Assembly (NCBI RefSeq): GCF_900582195.1
Contig: NZ_UTHA01000001.1
Coordinates: 1-64,000 of the forward strand
Source of the DNA: Pseudomonas viridiflava
GTDB taxonomy: Bacteria; Pseudomonadota; Gammaproteobacteria; Pseudomonadales; Pseudomonadaceae
Length of the DNA: 64,000 nucleotides
Direction of reading: 5' to 3'
Below, piece by piece: positions 20,103 to 28,762 of this stretch; position 1 is the first letter of the stretch, and each line of letters opens with the position of its first letter. A program made the translations under genes and the position numbers. The notes below the pieces were generated by a model. That model did not search any database and was not told the DNA's origin. It worked only from the letters and a program-made list of their open reading frames with translations.

Positions 20103-20220
20103 AAGGTGCCTCGTGGCGTGAGGGGCAAATCAGTCAGGTATGCAAACGCGCCGGCAGGCCGGCCAGGAACAAGTCAGGCGCGCCAACGCCAGCGGGCCAA
20201 GGCCTTGATGACTTTCATCC
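20103..20220 (-). promoter_or_regulatory. trpE leader: Trp codons in the gph tail plus hairpin
   Basis: The gph frame ends [16 protein letters not shown] with three TGG codons in the last 15 sense codons; an ATG (20216-20218) or upstream GTGs in the same frame could also start a free leader peptide. About 10 nt after the TGA is a perfect GCCGGC-AG-GCCGGC stem (20150-20163). Its 3' flank GGCGCG (20147-20152) can instead pair with CGCGCC at the leader stop, a mutually exclusive arrangement typical of attenuators. Only TTT follows, so the terminator is not canonical. Confidence 0.6.
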
Positions 20221-20992
20221 AGAGTTTGCGAGTGACCACCACGATGGCGTTTCCAGAATGGGATTGAGCAGCGTCGGGCAACGTTATCTCAGCGGCCGAA
20301 CCGAGGCAACCGGGAATTAGCTTGCGCAGATCGTCGATCACCAGCGCCGGGGATTCCTCGGCAATCGGCCTGCCGTGGTTGTAGCCGTAACTCAGCGCCA
20401 CGCATTTGACCCCCGCCGCTTTCGCCGCCAGCACATCGCTGCGCGAGTCGCCGACAAACAACGATTGCGAGGCCGGAATGTTGGCCATTTTCATCACGAA
20501 AAACAGTGCCGCCGGATCCGGTTTCTTCTGCGGCAAGGTATCGCCACCGATGATCCACTTGAAGTAACGGCCGATCTTCATCTGATCCAGCAACGGCGCG
20601 ACGAAGCGCTCCGGTTTGTTGGTGATCAACGCCATGGCCACGCCTTGCTTGTGCAGCCACTTGAGGGTGTCGCGCACGCCGGGATAGACCACGGTCAGCT
20701 CATGGCTGGCGCCGTAGGCTTGCATGAACACTTCCAGCGCGTGCTCGGCCTCGACGTCATCCACCGCCGAATGATCGATGCCACCGGCCAGAGCACGACG
20801 CACCAGGACTGGCGCGCCGTTGCCAACCCACTCGCGCACCGAGTCGATGCCCGCAGGCTTGCGGCCGAGGGAGAGCAGCATGGTGTCCACCGCCGCTGCC
20901 AGGTCTGGAACCGAGTCGATCAGCGTGCCATCCAGATCGAACATCACCAGCCGTGGCAGTTTCCCCGGGAACAGCTGCTCAAACCCGCTCAT
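20174..20992 (-). CDS. gph: Phosphoglycolate phosphatase
   Basis: HAD-family phosphatase that removes 2-phosphoglycolate. 272 residues with motif [11 protein letters not shown] (residues 19-28), motif [10 protein letters not shown], motif III KPDP and motif [17 protein letters not shown]. The HAD fold should end near residue 225 (LRKLIPGC). The last 47 residues are an unrelated tail that finishes with the Trp-leader sequence ARWRWRA. It overlaps rpe by 4 bp and lies 71 bp before trpE. Confidence 0.92.
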   Translation of the reverse strand: MSGFEQLFPGKLPRLVMFDLDGTLIDSVPDLAAAVDTMLLSLGRKPAGIDSVREWVGNGAPVLVRRALAGGIDHSAVDDVEAEHALEVFMQAYGASHELTVVYPGVRDTLKWLHKQGVAMALITNKPERFVAPLLDQMKIGRYFKWIIGGDTLPQKKPDPAALFFVMKMANIPASQSLFVGDSRSDVLAAKAAGVKCVALSYGYNHGRPIAEESPALVIDDLRKLIPGCLGSAAEITLPDAAQSHSGNAIVVVTRKLWMKVIKALARWRWRA

Positions 20993-21663
20993 GGCCGCGC
21001 CAGTGCCAGTTCGGAGCGCATCTTGTCGATGACTTCCTGATAGTTCGGCGCATTGAAGATCGCTGAGCCAGCGACAAAAGTGTCAGCGCCAGCGGCGGCG
21101 ATTTCGCGGATGTTGTTGACGTTGACGCCGCCGTCGATTTCCAGACGGATATCACGGCCCGAGGCATCGATGATCGCCCGCGCTTCGCGCAGTTTGTCGA
21201 GGGTGCCGGGAATGAACTTCTGCCCGCCGAAGCCCGGGTTGACGCTCATCAGCAAGACCATGTCGACCTTGTCGATCACGTACTTGAGCACGTCCAGCGG
21301 GGTCGCCGGGTTGAACACCAGACCGGATTTGCAGCCGCCCTCACGGATCAGCTGCAGCGAGCGATCGACGTGCAGCGTGGCTTCCGGGTGGAAGGTGATG
21401 TAAGTCGCGCCGGCTTCGATGAAGTCGCCAACGATGCGATCCACCGGGCTGACCATCAGGTGTGCGTCGATCGGCGCGGTAACGCCGTACTTGCGCAGTG
21501 CAGCGCAAACCATCGGGCCGATGGTCAGGTTGGGCACGTAGTGGTTGTCCATGACGTCGAAGTGGACGAAGTCGGCGCCAGCGGCCAGAACGTTGTCCAC
21601 TTCCTCGCCGAGGCGGGCGAAGTCGGCGGAGAGAATCGACGGAGCAATTACGAAGGGCTGCAT
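20989..21663 (-). CDS. rpe: Ribulose-phosphate 3-epimerase
   Basis: Interconverts ribulose-5-P and xylulose-5-P. 224-residue TIM barrel with the signatures PSILSADF (N-terminus), [12 protein letters not shown] (metal-binding His/Asp) and [13 protein letters not shown]. The start is the ATG at 21663 (MQPFVIAPS) with AAAGG upstream; a much earlier in-frame codon would add 39 arginine-rich residues. First gene of rpe-gph-trpE; a TATACAAT -10-like box lies about 35 bp before it. Confidence 0.96.
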   Translation of the reverse strand: MQPFVIAPSILSADFARLGEEVDNVLAAGADFVHFDVMDNHYVPNLTIGPMVCAALRKYGVTAPIDAHLMVSPVDRIVGDFIEAGATYITFHPEATLHVDRSLQLIREGGCKSGLVFNPATPLDVLKYVIDKVDMVLLMSVNPGFGGQKFIPGTLDKLREARAIIDASGRDIRLEIDGGVNVNNIREIAAAGADTFVAGSAIFNAPNYQEVIDKMRSELALARP

Positions 21664-21776
21664 GACGCACCTTTTCTGAGCTAAATCACGATGGCGCGCA
21701 TTGTATACCTCAAGTTTCCAAGCGCGCACCGTGACCGCGATGATTGGGTTGTGCCATGACCGTGACCGGCGCGGAC

Positions 21777-22925
21777 TCAATACGCCGCGCGATAGATCTT
21801 CTCGATGTCCGCAGCGCTGAGTTTGCGCGGGTTATTGCGCATCAGGCGCTCGATCCCTGCCGCTTCCACGGCCATCGTCGGGATCGCCTCTTCCGGGACA
21901 CCGAAACTGCGCAGCCCGGCAGGAATTTCCACCGCTGCGCACAGATCGGTCATCGCCTGAACGGCCTTGTCCGCCGCCTCGGCGGCACTCAGATGAGCGG
22001 TCTTCACCCCCATGGCTTCGGCGATATCCTGCATGCGTTCGACGCAGGCCATCTTGTTCCAGGTCATGACATACGGCAGCAGCAAGGCATTGCTGACGCC
22101 ATGGGCAATGTTGAAACGCCCGCCCAGTGGATACGCCAGCGCATGCACCGCGCCGACCCCGGCATTGCCGAACGCCATGCCGGCCATCAGGCTGGCGGTG
22201 GCCATGTCTTCGCGGGCTTGCAGGTTGGCACCGTTGGCGTAGGCCTTGGGCAGGGCTTTGGCGATCAGCTTGATGGCACCGATGGCCAGCGAGTCGGTGA
22301 TCGGCGAGGCATTCACTGACAGATAGGATTCGATGGCGTGCACCAAGGCGTCGACGCCACTGGCGGCGGTGACACTACGTGGGCAGGTCAGGGTCATCTG
22401 CGGGCTGACCAGCGCGACGTCCGGTAACAGAAAGTCGCTGACGATGCCTTTCTTCAGTTGCGCGACTTTGTCCGAGAGGATCGCGACGTTGGTGACTTCG
22501 GAACCGGTGCCGGCGGTGGTCGGAATCGCGATCAGCGGCGGGCCTTTGCGCGGCACCTGGTCGACGCCGAACAGATCCTCCAGCGCGCCGTGATATCCCG
22601 CGTATGCAGCGACACTCTTGGCGATGTCGATGGCGCTGCCGCCACCGAGGCCGATCAAGCCGTCATGCCCGCCTTCGCGGTAAACGCGCATGCAGTCTTC
22701 GACGATGGCGATTTCCGGGTCTGGCAGCACACGGTCGAATATTTCGTAGTCGCGCCCGCCCAATTGGCACAGCGCCAGCTCGACAGTGCCGGACTTGACC
22801 AGCGCGGCGTCGGTGACGATCAGGGGGTTGTCGATGTCGAGGCGCGTGAGTTCGGCGGCCAGTTGCTCGATGGCAGCGGCGCCGGTGATCAGTTTGTGAG
22901 CGATTTTGAACTGGGACAGACTCAT
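21777..22925 (-). CDS. Iron-containing alcohol dehydrogenase
   Basis: Group III (Fe-dependent) NAD(P) alcohol dehydrogenase, 382 residues. It has the nucleotide loop [12 protein letters not shown] (about residues 95-106) and the metal ligands D and H in [13 protein letters not shown] in [13 protein letters not shown], and H in [14 protein letters not shown]. Closest in style to the ethanol / L-1,2-propanediol oxidoreductases YiaY/FucO; the substrate is not clear. Start ATG at 22925 with GAGGC upstream. It seems monocistronic. Confidence 0.88.
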   Translation of the reverse strand: MSLSQFKIAHKLITGAAAIEQLAAELTRLDIDNPLIVTDAALVKSGTVELALCQLGGRDYEIFDRVLPDPEIAIVEDCMRVYREGGHDGLIGLGGGSAIDIAKSVAAYAGYHGALEDLFGVDQVPRKGPPLIAIPTTAGTGSEVTNVAILSDKVAQLKKGIVSDFLLPDVALVSPQMTLTCPRSVTAASGVDALVHAIESYLSVNASPITDSLAIGAIKLIAKALPKAYANGANLQAREDMATASLMAGMAFGNAGVGAVHALAYPLGGRFNIAHGVSNALLLPYVMTWNKMACVERMQDIAEAMGVKTAHLSAAEAADKAVQAMTDLCAAVEIPAGLRSFGVPEEAIPTMAVEAAGIERLMRNNPRKLSAADIEKIYRAAY

Positions 22926-23033
22926 CGTGCGCAGCCTCTTATAGATGTGGGAGCTGGGCACAAGATTAGCTGGGGATTTGGGGTTGTCTGCTATTCAGGG
23001 TGTGAATGGCTGATCGGGTAGAAGATCAAGAGC

Positions 23034-23195
23034 CCCTCACCCTAGCCCTCTCCCCGAGGGAGAGGGGACTGACCGCGTGGCTCTCTCGAAGTACACCGAC
23101 CTGAATAAACGAGTCGAACTCAGGCCTTAAATAGAACAAGGATCTGCTCCCTTTCCCCCTCGCCCCCTTGGGGGAGAGGGCTGGGGTGAGGGGGT
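23034..23195. repeat. Inverted pair of CCCTCACCC-type intergenic repeats
   Basis: Left unit CCCCTCACCCTAGCCCTC...GAGAGGGG (23034-23069) and right unit CTTTCCCCCTC...GAGGGGG (about 23152-23195) are imperfect inverted copies, each with its own internal hairpin. This family differs from the GTGGGAGC REP. It fills most of the 288-bp gap between agtD and the alcohol dehydrogenase. Confidence 0.75.
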
Positions 23196-23213
23196 AAGCT
23201 TTTGACCTTGATC

Positions 23214-24038
23214 TTAAACCTGAGCAGTCCGCAGTTTTTCGCTACGACCACGCAGCCATTCCAGGGTCAGCAACAAGATGACCGAGAACGCAATCAGCAG
23301 CGTCGCAGCAGCGGCAATCGTCGGGCTGAGGTTCTCGCGAATCCCGCTGAACATCTGCCGTGGCAACGTCGCCTGCTCAGGACCTGCGAGAAACAGCGTC
23401 ACCACCACCTCGTCAAACGACGTCGCAAACGCAAACAGCGCCCCGGAAATCACCCCCGGCGCAATCAGCGGCAAGGTCACGCGACGAAACGCGGTCAGTG
23501 GCGATGCACCGAGACTTGCCGCCGCACGCACCAGGTTGTGATTAAACCCCTGCAACGTCGCCGACACCGTGATGATCACAAACGGCACACCCAGCACCGC
23601 GTGCACGACAATCAGCGAGAAAAAGCTGTTGCCCAAGCCCAGCGGCGCGAAGAACAGATAACTCGCCACACCGATGATCACCACCGGCACCACCATCGGC
23701 GAAATCACCAGCGCCATCACCAGGGATTTACCGGGAAAGTCACCACGGGTCAGACCAATCGCCGCCAGCGTGCCAAAGATCATCGCCAGCACCGTCGCCG
23801 CCGGGGCGACGATGATGCTGTTCTTCAACGCACGCATCCATTCCGCCGAGGCGAAGAAGTCGTGATACCACTGCAGTGAAAAGCCCTGCAGCGGATAGAC
23901 CAGAAAACTCCCCGAGTTGAACGACAGCGGAATAATCACCAGCACCGGCAGAATCAGGAACAACAGAATCAGGCCGCAAAGGATCCGCAGGCTGTAAAAC
24001 CACACCCGTTCGATGGGCGACATGTAAGGACTCAGCAT
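23214..24038 (-). CDS. agtD: ABC transporter permease AgtD (PotC type)
   Basis: Inner-membrane permease of 274 residues with six hydrophobic spans and the EAA loop ASLGASPLTAFRRVTLPLIAPGVI (split near residues 167-190). By synteny with PAO1 PA0606 it belongs to the AgtABCD importer for 4-aminobutyrate and 5-aminovalerate. GGGGAA precedes the ATG. It follows agtC by 12 bp and is the last gene of the operon. Confidence 0.82.
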   Translation of the reverse strand: MLSPYMSPIERVWFYSLRILCGLILLFLILPVLVIIPLSFNSGSFLVYPLQGFSLQWYHDFFASAEWMRALKNSIIVAPAATVLAMIFGTLAAIGLTRGDFPGKSLVMALVISPMVVPVVIIGVASYLFFAPLGLGNSFFSLIVVHAVLGVPFVIITVSATLQGFNHNLVRAAASLGASPLTAFRRVTLPLIAPGVISGALFAFATSFDEVVVTLFLAGPEQATLPRQMFSGIRENLSPTIAAAATLLIAFSVILLLTLEWLRGRSEKLRTAQV

Positions 24039-24050
24039 CTCGAATTCCCC

Positions 24051-25298
24051 TTAGCTCAGGCGCAGGCGACTGGCGCCGACCAGCCAGCTGTAAATCAGAT
24101 AAAGCACCACGGTCGCCAGCAGCAACAACCCGCCCAGCGCAGTAGCCATGCCCCAGTTGATGCTGGTGTTGGTGTAGAAGGCGACGAAGTAGCTGACCAT
24201 TTGATCGTTCGGGCTGCCGAGCAGCGCCGGGGTGATGTAGTAGCCGATGGCGAGGATGAACACCAACAGGCAACCGGCGCCGACACCGGCGTAGGTCTGC
24301 GGGAAGTACACCCGCCAGAAACTGGCGAACGGGTGGCAGCCGAGGGAAATCGCGGCACGCATGTAGGTCGGCGAGATGCCTTTCATCACGCTGTAGATCG
24401 GCAGGATCATGAACGGCAGCAGGATGTGCACCATCGAGATGTAAACGCCGGTGCGGTTGAACACCAGTTCCAGCGGTTTATCGATGATGCCCATGGCCAT
24501 CAAGCCACTGTTGATCAGACCGCCCGATTGCAGGAGCACGATCCACGCCGCCACCCGCACCAGAATCGAAGTCCAGAACGGCAGCAGCACCAGAATCATC
24601 AGCAGGTTGCTTTGCCGCGATGGCAGGTTCGCCAGCAGGTAAGCCAGCGGATAAGCCAGCAGCAGACAGATCACAGTGATGACCAGGCCCATCCAGAAGG
24701 TGCGGGCGAAGATGTCGAGGTAGATCGCCTGATCCGGGGTGGCCGGGGCGATTTCGCCGAGGTCGTCAATACGGTGATCGACGGCCGCCAGCAGGTAATA
24801 CGGGGTGATGCTGCTGGTGTTGCGTTTGACCGCTTGCCAGTAGGCCGGGTCGCCCCAACGTTCGTCGAGAGCTTCCAGGGCTTCTTTATAAGAGGCCGGT
24901 TCACTGGCGAATGGCAGCGCCCGGGCGGTTTTGGTCAGCAGGCTGCGGTAGCCGGCCAACTCCATGTTCAAGCGCTTGGACAGATCGCCCAGCGTCTGGT
25001 TTTTGCGCGCTTCGGCGAGGTCTTCGCCGGCAGCTTTGTAGACGGGTTCAGCGGGCAGGCCGCGGCCGTCCCAACTGGCGATGGCCGCCACGGTGCGCGG
25101 CATGCCGCCGACCACTTCGGGATTGCCGACGCTTTTGTAGAGCAGCGCCACGATCGGCACCAGAAACACCAGCAACAGAAACAGCACCAGCGGCGCAATC
25201 AGCGCTTGAGCCTTCCAGCGATTGACCCGCTCGGCGCGCTTGAGCTTCTGCTTCAAGGTGGGGCTGTTGCCCTCGTTCAGGGGAACGGCGATGGCCAT
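24051..25298 (-). CDS. agtC: ABC transporter permease AgtC (PotB type)
   Basis: 415-residue inner-membrane permease. After a first span (about residues 33-55) there is an unusually long periplasmic insertion of about 150 residues, then five more spans and the EAA loop AAISLGCHPFASFWRVYFPQ. This architecture is known from PotB-like transporters of the polyamine/opine class. Start at the ATG 25298 (MAIAVPLNEG); in-frame codons upstream are REP DNA. Separated from agtB by a REP pair. Confidence 0.82.
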   Translation of the reverse strand: MAIAVPLNEGNSPTLKQKLKRAERVNRWKAQALIAPLVLFLLLVFLVPIVALLYKSVGNPEVVGGMPRTVAAIASWDGRGLPAEPVYKAAGEDLAEARKNQTLGDLSKRLNMELAGYRSLLTKTARALPFASEPASYKEALEALDERWGDPAYWQAVKRNTSSITPYYLLAAVDHRIDDLGEIAPATPDQAIYLDIFARTFWMGLVITVICLLLAYPLAYLLANLPSRQSNLLMILVLLPFWTSILVRVAAWIVLLQSGGLINSGLMAMGIIDKPLELVFNRTGVYISMVHILLPFMILPIYSVMKGISPTYMRAAISLGCHPFASFWRVYFPQTYAGVGAGCLLVFILAIGYYITPALLGSPNDQMVSYFVAFYTNTSINWGMATALGGLLLLATVVLYLIYSWLVGASRLRLS

Positions 25299-25373
25299 GA
25301 CGTACTCCGCAAATCTTTGATCGTTACAGAGGTGGTGAACCACCTCGATCGATTGATGCACACAGATCCAAAT

Positions 25374-25463
25374 GTGGGAGCGAGCTTGCTCGCGAAGGCG
25401 GCGCATCAGTCGACATCAATGTTGAATGTACTGGCGCTTTCGCGAGCAAGCTCGCTCCCACAG
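25374..25463. repeat. Pair of inverted REP elements inside the agt operon
   Basis: Copies at 25374-25397 and 25438-25463 in opposite orientation lie between agtB and agtC. REP hairpins at such a site are known to change relative expression of operon genes by stabilising or terminating mRNA. Here this could favour the abundant binding protein over the permeases. Confidence 0.85.
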
Positions 25464-25479
25464 GAGAGCGAGCCCTCGG

Positions 25480-26523
25480 TTATTTCGCAGCCCAGGAGTT
25501 GAAGCGCTGCTCCAGTTGCTCGCCGTTGTCAGCCCAGAAGCTGACGTCGATCTGCACCTGGTTGGCGATGTTTTCCGGGGTGGTCGGCATGTCTTTCAGG
25601 ACGTCCTTGGCCAGCAGCGGCACAGCCTGGGTGTTAGCCGGGCCGTAAGCGATATTTTCCGAGTAGGTCTTCTGCTGCTGCGGCTGTACCGAGAAGGCGA
25701 TGAACTTCTTCGCCGCTTCGGCGCGCTTGGCGTCCAGGCCTTTCGGAATGGCCCAAGCGTCGAAGTCGTAAATGCCGCCGTTCCACACCACTTTCAGGTT
25801 GGATTCTTTCTGCACCGCCGCGATGCGACCGTTGTAGGCCGAACTCATCACTACGTCACCGGAAGCGAGGTATTGCGGCGGTTGCGCGCCGGCTTCCCAC
25901 CACTGAATGCTTGGTTTCAGCTCATCAAGCTTCTTGAACGCGCGATCCTGGCCACCCTTGCTCGCCAGTTCCTTGTAGACGTCTTTCGGCGCCACACCAT
26001 CGGCCATCAGAGCGAATTCGAGGGTGTACTTGGCACCTTTGCGCAGGCCACGCTTGCCCGGGAATTTCTTCGTGTCCCAGAAATCCGCCCAGCTTGTTGG
26101 CGCGGTTTTCAGCTTGTCGGCGTTGTAGGCCAGTACGGTCGACCAAACGAAGAAGCCCACGCCGCAAGGCTGAATCGCGCCTTTTACGTAGTCTTCAGTC
26201 TTGCCGAACAGCGCCGGGTCGAGTTGTTCGAACATGTCTTCGTCGCAACCACGGGACAGTTCTGGCGATTCAACTTCCACCAGGTCCCACGACACGCTCT
26301 TGGTATCGACCATGGCTTTGACCTTGGCCATTTCGCCGTTGTATTCGCCGGCGACGATCTTGCCGTTACCTGCCGCTTCCCACGGTGCATAGAAGGCTTT
26401 GACTTGCGCCGCCTTGTTCGCCCCGCCAAACGACACCACGGTCAAATCCGGGCCAGCGGCCATTGCGCTGGCCGCCCCCATCAGGCCCAGGGTCAGGGCG
26501 GTGAACTTCAGGGATCTCAACAT
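25480..26523 (-). CDS. agtB: ABC transporter periplasmic binding protein AgtB
   Basis: 347-residue PotD/extracellular solute-binding family protein with a signal peptide (residues 1-22, ending ASAMA). Conserved features include LTVVSFGGANKAAQ near the mature N-terminus and VMSSAYNGRIAA. By position it is the equivalent of P. aeruginosa PA0604, the binding component for GABA/5-aminovalerate. The ligand cannot be read from sequence alone. Confidence 0.82.
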   Translation of the reverse strand: MLRSLKFTALTLGLMGAASAMAAGPDLTVVSFGGANKAAQVKAFYAPWEAAGNGKIVAGEYNGEMAKVKAMVDTKSVSWDLVEVESPELSRGCDEDMFEQLDPALFGKTEDYVKGAIQPCGVGFFVWSTVLAYNADKLKTAPTSWADFWDTKKFPGKRGLRKGAKYTLEFALMADGVAPKDVYKELASKGGQDRAFKKLDELKPSIQWWEAGAQPPQYLASGDVVMSSAYNGRIAAVQKESNLKVVWNGGIYDFDAWAIPKGLDAKRAEAAKKFIAFSVQPQQQKTYSENIAYGPANTQAVPLLAKDVLKDMPTTPENIANQVQIDVSFWADNGEQLEQRFNSWAAK

Positions 26524-26571
26524 TTATTGTTCTCTCCACGTGCAGGGTTGGTGTTGGTATTGCCGGGGCGA

Positions 26572-27696
26572 TCAGTTCGCCTCTAGAAGAGGATCGAGTG
26601 CGCGTACGTGCTCGACCTGCCAGCCAAGCGGAACCACGTCGCCGACCGCGAGCGCAGGATCGAGCTCGGCAATCGGCTGTTTCACGAAGAAGTCGGTTTT
26701 GCCACAGACTTCCAGGCGCACCCGGACGTGGTCGCCCAGATAGATGAATTCCGCCACCCTCCCTGAGAAGCGGTTGACGCATTGATCGCTCGAACCGTTG
26801 AGGCTGACGCGCTCCGGACGGATCGACAGGGTCACCGGTTCGCCGGTCTGGCCGACGTTGACCGCCAGCGCCTCGACCTTCTCGCCACGGCCCAGTTCGA
26901 CCACGCAGCGCTCGCCGGTCTGGCTGAGCAGACGGCCGTTGAGGCGATTGTTCTCGCCGATGAAGTTGGCGACGAAGGTATTTTTCGGTTCTTCGTAAAG
27001 GCTGCGTGGCGGGGCGATCTGCTGGATTTCGCCTTGATGGAATACCGCAACGCGGTCGGACATGGTCAGGGCTTCGCCCTGGTCGTGGGTCACGTAGACC
27101 ACGGTCACGCCGAGGCGCTGGTGCAGGTGTTTGATTTCCATCTGCATGTGTTCACGCAGTTGCTTGTCGAGGGCGCCAAGAGGCTCGTCCATCAGCACCA
27201 GTTGTGGCTCGAACACCAGCGCGCGGGCCAGTGCCACACGCTGCTGCTGACCACCGGACAGCTGCGCCGGGTAGCGCGAGGCGAACGCATCGAGCTGAAC
27301 CATGCTGAGGACTTTCTTCACGCGGTCGCTGACGTCGCTTTTGTTCAGGCCACGGACGGTCAGCGGAAACGCAAGGTTTTCAGCGACAGTCATGTGCGGG
27401 AACAGTGCGTAGTTCTGGAACACCATGCCGATGTCGCGCTTGTGCGGGGGCACATTGTTGATCGAGCGCCCGGCCAGCAGAATTTCGCCAGCGGTCGGCG
27501 TTTCGAAACCGGCGAGCATCATCAGGCTGGTGGTCTTGCCGGAACCGGACGGCCCGAGCAGGGTGAGAAATTCGCCTTTGCGAATGTCCAGGTTGAGGTC
27601 TTTGACGATCAGGTTCTCGCCGTCGTAGCTCTTCTGCACTCCACGAAAGCTGACCAGCACATCACTGGCCCCTGCGTTTGAATCGACCTGGCTCAT
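26572..27696 (-). CDS. agtA: ABC transporter ATP-binding protein AgtA
   Basis: 374-residue PotA-type ATPase with Walker A GPSGSGKTT (about residues 49-57), Q-loop VFQNYALFPHMTV, signature LSGGQQQRVAL, Walker B LVLMDEPLGALD and a C-terminal TOBE regulatory domain. First gene of agtABCD; the ATG at 27696 has TGTGGG just before it, and a GTG two codons upstream is a less likely start. A perfect dyad lies about 110 bp upstream. Confidence 0.85.
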   Translation of the reverse strand: MSQVDSNAGASDVLVSFRGVQKSYDGENLIVKDLNLDIRKGEFLTLLGPSGSGKTTSLMMLAGFETPTAGEILLAGRSINNVPPHKRDIGMVFQNYALFPHMTVAENLAFPLTVRGLNKSDVSDRVKKVLSMVQLDAFASRYPAQLSGGQQQRVALARALVFEPQLVLMDEPLGALDKQLREHMQMEIKHLHQRLGVTVVYVTHDQGEALTMSDRVAVFHQGEIQQIAPPRSLYEEPKNTFVANFIGENNRLNGRLLSQTGERCVVELGRGEKVEALAVNVGQTGEPVTLSIRPERVSLNGSSDQCVNRFSGRVAEFIYLGDHVRVRLEVCGKTDFFVKQPIAELDPALAVGDVVPLGWQVEHVRALDPLLEAN

Positions 27697-27807
27697 ACCC
27701 ACACCTTTGTTGTTGATGACTGCTTGTGGATTAAGCCTAGTGGTTGCTGACAGCCGCGCAAATCGGGGCGCAGGAGAGAATCGCCTCAGCCGGATGGAAG
27801 GTTGGGG

Positions 27808-27823
27808 GTAGGGATTGCCCTAC
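27808..27823. promoter_or_regulatory. Perfect dyad upstream of agtA (candidate AgtR operator)
   Basis: GTAGGG-ATTG-CCCTAC is a perfect 6-4-6 inverted repeat, 112 bp before the agtA start. Its size and spacing suit a dimeric LuxR/FixJ-type regulator, and the agtR gene for such a regulator lies next door. The link is inferred from position only. Confidence 0.45.
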
Positions 27824-27861
27824 AAGGATGGCGCTAATGGATAAGGCAGTGACGAGGGTTG

Positions 27862-27895
27862 AGCGGCAAGCTGCAAGAACAAGCAAAAGCGCGTG
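27862..27895. repeat. Dispersed AAGCTGCAAG-type repeat fragment
   Basis: GCAAGCTGCAAGAACAAG followed by CAAAAGCGCGT closely resembles sequence in the prkA-yeaH gap (44821-44906), including the AAGCG end. It shares the 352-bp agtR-agtA gap with the dyad and a REP pair. Confidence 0.5.
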
Positions 27896-27940
27896 TCGCT
27901 AACAGATATGCCTAATCTCGCAGGAACGATGAAGAAACCT

Positions 27941-28030
27941 GTGGGAGCGAGCTTGCTCGCGAAAGCGGTGGGTCATTCAACTCATTCTGTGACTGAAACA
28001 CCGCATTCGCGAGCAAGCTCGCTCCCACAG
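27941..28030. repeat. Pair of inverted REP elements
   Basis: Copies at 27941-27963 and about 28005-28030 in opposite orientation, about 40 bp apart, 18 bp downstream of agtR. The inner sequence (AAGCGGTGGGTCA) matches the inner flank of the pair at 18521, so pairs move or diverge as units. Confidence 0.85.
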
Positions 28031-28048
28031 TTTTGATCGCGGTGATCT

Positions 28049-28678
28049 TTAAAGGAGTTTGTGTTCCATCGCGTATTTGACCAGTTCGGCCAGCGAGGTG
28101 ATGTTGAGCTTCTGCATCAGCCGCGCCTTGTGGGTGCTGATGGTTTTGCTGCTCAGCGCCAACTGCTGGGCGATGTCATTGACGTTGGCACCCTGGGCCA
28201 GGCGCTCGAACACCGAGAACTCGCGTTCGGAAAGTAGAGAGTGCAACGGCCGCGCATCAGTCAGACCGACTTCAAACACCATGCGGTCTGCCAGATCCGG
28301 ATCAATGTAACGCCCACCCGCCGCGACCTTGCGAATGGCGGTGAGCAACAGAGCCGGATCGCTGTCCTTGGTCGCATACCCGGCGGCGCCAACCTTCAGC
28401 GCCCGCGCGGCCATCTGCGCTTCGTCGTGCATCGACAGCACCAGAATCGCCGGCGGATTGTTCAACGCACGGATGCGCGGGATCGCTTCGAGGCCATTGA
28501 CGCCGGGCATGGAGATGTCGAGCAGCACCACTTCGCATGGCACGCTGCGCAGGGTCTCGAGCAATTGCTCGCCATTGCTCGCCTCGCCCACCACTTGCAG
28601 ATCTTTGGCCAGGCCGATCAATTGCTTGATGCCCTCGCGGACGATGGTGTGGTCTTCGGCTACCAGTACACGGATCAC
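28049..28678 (-). CDS. agtR: LuxR/FixJ-type response regulator AgtR
   Basis: 209 residues. Receiver domain with phospho-acceptor Asp in VVLLDISMPG (about residue 54), acidic pair ED at 8-9, conserved Thr/Ser in LVLSM and Lys in YATKDS; C-terminal LuxR HTH (LSEREFSVFERLAQGANVND, about 148-167, then STHKARLMQKL). By synteny equivalent to PA0601, reported to activate agtABCD in response to GABA/5-aminovalerate and to be needed for a peptidoglycan response in P. aeruginosa. Confidence 0.87.
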   Translation of the reverse strand: MIRVLVAEDHTIVREGIKQLIGLAKDLQVVGEASNGEQLLETLRSVPCEVVLLDISMPGVNGLEAIPRIRALNNPPAILVLSMHDEAQMAARALKVGAAGYATKDSDPALLLTAIRKVAAGGRYIDPDLADRMVFEVGLTDARPLHSLLSEREFSVFERLAQGANVNDIAQQLALSSKTISTHKARLMQKLNITSLAELVKYAMEHKLL

Positions 28679-28713
28679 GGTTTTCTCCAGAATTCAGGCA
28701 TACACAGATCCCT

Positions 28714-28737
28714 GTGGGAGCGAGCTTGCTCGCGAAG
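28714..28737. repeat. Single REP element between agtS and agtR
   Basis: One GTGGGAGCGAGCTTGCTC copy within the 84-bp gap between the sensor and regulator genes. Confidence 0.8.
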
Positions 28738-28762
28738 GCGTCAGTCCAGACACCACAACATG

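Noticed and set aside
24201..25502. 433-codon plus-strand frame opposite agtC
   Set aside because: Antisense to a clear ABC permease; extremely His/Gln/Arg-rich composition and its end runs through REP DNA.
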